From positions 1-34,941 of the forward strand of contig CALXRV010000062.1 of NCBI GenBank assembly GCA_944390945.1: a stretch of DNA of 34,941 nt. The letters run 5' to 3'. The stretch's first letter is position 1; each line of letters opens with the position of its first letter. The translations under genes were made by a program, and so were the position numbers. Below, one piece after another: positions 33,712 to 34,941 of this stretch. The notes beneath the pieces were generated by a model. That model had not been told where the DNA came from, made no database searches, and saw nothing but the letters and a program-made list of their open reading frames with translations. This DNA comes from an uncultured Clostridia bacterium (lineage in GTDB: Bacteria; Bacillota; Dehalobacteriia; UBA4068).

Positions 33712-34782
33712 ATGCCTGCTTTTGATTATGATCTTGTCATTATCGGTGGCGGTCCTGCCGGCAGTACGCTGGCACGCCTGCTGCCGGCAGATATGCGGAT
33801 TCTTCTCGTGGAAAAAAACACGGCGCAGCCGCCTTTCCGCAAACCATGCGGCGGCCTGCTTTCCGGCGATGCGCAAAAAGCACTTTCGCGCTTTGAATTG
33901 ACGTTGCCGGTGGATATTCTCGCTTCGCCACAGATCTTCGCTGTACGCACCATCGATCTCCACAGCGGCCTGGTGCGTCACTATCAACGGTTTTATATCA
34001 ATACAGACCGCCAGAAATTCGACCTTTGGCTGCTCTCCCTACTGCCAGGACATATTTCCCGCTTCCGCGGCAGCTGCCGCAGTATCGAGCGCTTGCCAGA
34101 GGGCGGCTTTTCGCTCATCCTGAATGGGCGGGAAGGTGAACGCCATCTGCGCACGGCGGCAGTTGTTGGCGCAGATGGCGCGAATTCTCTGGTACGTCGC
34201 ACGCTGTTCCCGCAGAAACGCCTGCATCATTATGTGGCTATCCAGCAGTGGTTCCCTGCTGCGCAGGAAAAACCGTTTTATTCCTGTGTTTTCGATCCCG
34301 AGACCAGCGATTGCTATTCCTGGGGCATTTCCAAGGATTCCTACTTTATTTTTGGTGGCGCCTTTGCCCCCAAAGGTTGCCGTGCTGCTTTTGAACGGCA
34401 AAAGGCAAAGCTGGCTGCCTATGGCTTCCGTTTCGGCGAACCAATCAGAACAGAAGCATGCCTTGTTCTGCGCCCGCGTAGCTTTGCCGATTTCTGCCTG
34501 GGTGCGGACGGCGCTTTTCTGATCGGTGAAGCGGCCGGCATGGTCAGCCCCAGCTCGCTGGAAGGGATCAGCGTGGCGATCAATAGCGCGGTCGCACTTG
34601 CGGAGGCATTAAAATGCACGCATCCGCACCGTGCTTATCGCCGCAAAACATTTTCCCTGCGCGCAAAACTGTTCCTCAAGGTGCTGAAATGCCCGTTCCT
34701 TTATCACCCTCTACTGCGCCGTCTGGTGATGGCCAGCCGTCTGAAGGCGGTCCGCATCTATCCGCAGCAGAACAGCAACTGA
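33712..34782 (+). CDS. FAD-dependent oxidoreductase, geranylgeranyl reductase/CbrA-like
   Basis: A 356-residue flavoprotein. The N-terminal FAD loop GGGPAGS is at 12–18, followed by LVEK and the RKPCGGLLS segment typical of geranylgeranyl-reductase-like proteins. VVGADGANSLVRR (DG motif) and GAFLIGEAAGMVSPSSLEGIS (the second FAD motif) follow. This group includes CbrA and FixC relatives; the substrate here is not identifiable, though prenyl chains or quinones are plausible for the superfamily. The C-terminus is basic. The start at 33712 has AAAGGAG 7 nt upstream; an in-frame ATG 18 nt earlier lacks it. A terminator candidate lies 77 bp after the stop. Confidence 0.86.
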   Translation: MPAFDYDLVIIGGGPAGSTLARLLPADMRILLVEKNTAQPPFRKPCGGLLSGDAQKALSRFELTLPVDILASPQIFAVRTIDLHSGLVRHYQRFYINTDRQKFDLWLLSLLPGHISRFRGSCRSIERLPEGGFSLILNGREGERHLRTAAVVGADGANSLVRRTLFPQKRLHHYVAIQQWFPAAQEKPFYSCVFDPETSDCYSWGISKDSYFIFGGAFAPKGCRAAFERQKAKLAAYGFRFGEPIRTEACLVLRPRSFADFCLGADGAFLIGEAAGMVSPSSLEGISVAINSAVALAEALKCTHPHRAYRRKTFSLRAKLFLKVLKCPFLYHPLLRRLVMASRLKAVRIYPQQNSN

Positions 34783-34858
34783 GGCAAAGCAGGCGGCAGG
34801 CAACAAAACAGCCGCCCCGAAGGGCAGTGCCCGTAAAACAGTAATATGCAAATTTCTT

Positions 34859-34896
34859 GGAACAGGCATGATTTCGGTCATGTCTGTTCCGCTTTT
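34859..34896 (+). terminator. Terminator after the FAD oxidoreductase
   Basis: A 13-bp stem with one wobble (34859–34871 with 34878–34890) and a TTTCGG loop is followed by GCTTTT. The rest of the 34783–34941 segment contains no recognisable gene. Confidence 0.75.
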
Positions 34897-34941
34897 AGGT
34901 GTAACAACACTCTGCGATTTTCACTATAACAAGCAAATCCG

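Overview
The window reads as ordinary chromosomal DNA of an anaerobic, moderately high-GC Bacillota, probably Clostridia or Negativicutes. The basis is family knowledge: an IspH–ribosomal protein S1 fusion, a HutP-family protein next to cmk, a desulfoferrodoxin-type superoxide reductase, a clostridial ornithine-racemase homologue, a DUF4911 protein, tRNAs with encoded CCA, and sigma-A-type promoters with purine-rich Shine-Dalgarno sites. No 16S gene or species marker is present, so rank below phylum is inference.

Layout. (1) 1–307 is the edge of something else: the last 30 codons of a DUF4357-type protein, a bidirectional terminator and a pair of GTTGCCA repeats abutting the 3' end of guaA, a classic island insertion site. 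(2) 308–8086, minus strand: guaA, a NUDIX hydrolase, a PrsA-like lipoprotein foldase, mfd and pth. (3) 8181–15304: a PRC-barrel protein (+), pepT (-), a short-type ahcY (+), paaK (-) and argH (-), separated by clear terminators. (4) 15397–20034, minus strand: a membrane-anchored hypothetical, then hutP-like, cmk, plsC (ATGA overlap with cmk) and the ispH–rpsA fusion. (5) 20244–20559: a four-tRNA operon (Val, Asp, Phe, Gly in transcription order) with two strong promoters in tandem and a 16-bp terminator. (6) 20741–23303: rluB, cobO and a HI0933-type flavoprotein, overlapping by a few bases, with rluB possibly leaderless. A small TIGR04086-like membrane protein diverges from rluB. (7) 24120–27942, minus strand: superoxide reductase, ornithine racemase, map, and an SPFH protein with a ribbon-helix-helix partner under a promoter that carries a palindromic operator. 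(8) 28078–32027, minus strand: DUF4911 with a structured leader, dusB, yifB/comM-like and coaX. birA diverges from coaX, then a ferritin-like protein and a FAD oxidoreductase end the window.

Most genes are housekeeping: purine synthesis, repair-coupled transcription, translation quality control, tRNA modification, isoprenoids and ribosomal S1, phospholipid and CoA/biotin cofactors. No CRISPR array, transposase, complete prophage or toxin–antitoxin pair is visible, and I see no large undescribed multigene system. The signals most worth checking are the structured RNA-like segment at 28339–28489, the island-like junction at guaA, the palindrome over the SPFH/RHH promoter, the seven-cysteine linker inside IspH–S1, and the ferritin-like protein with one damaged metal motif.
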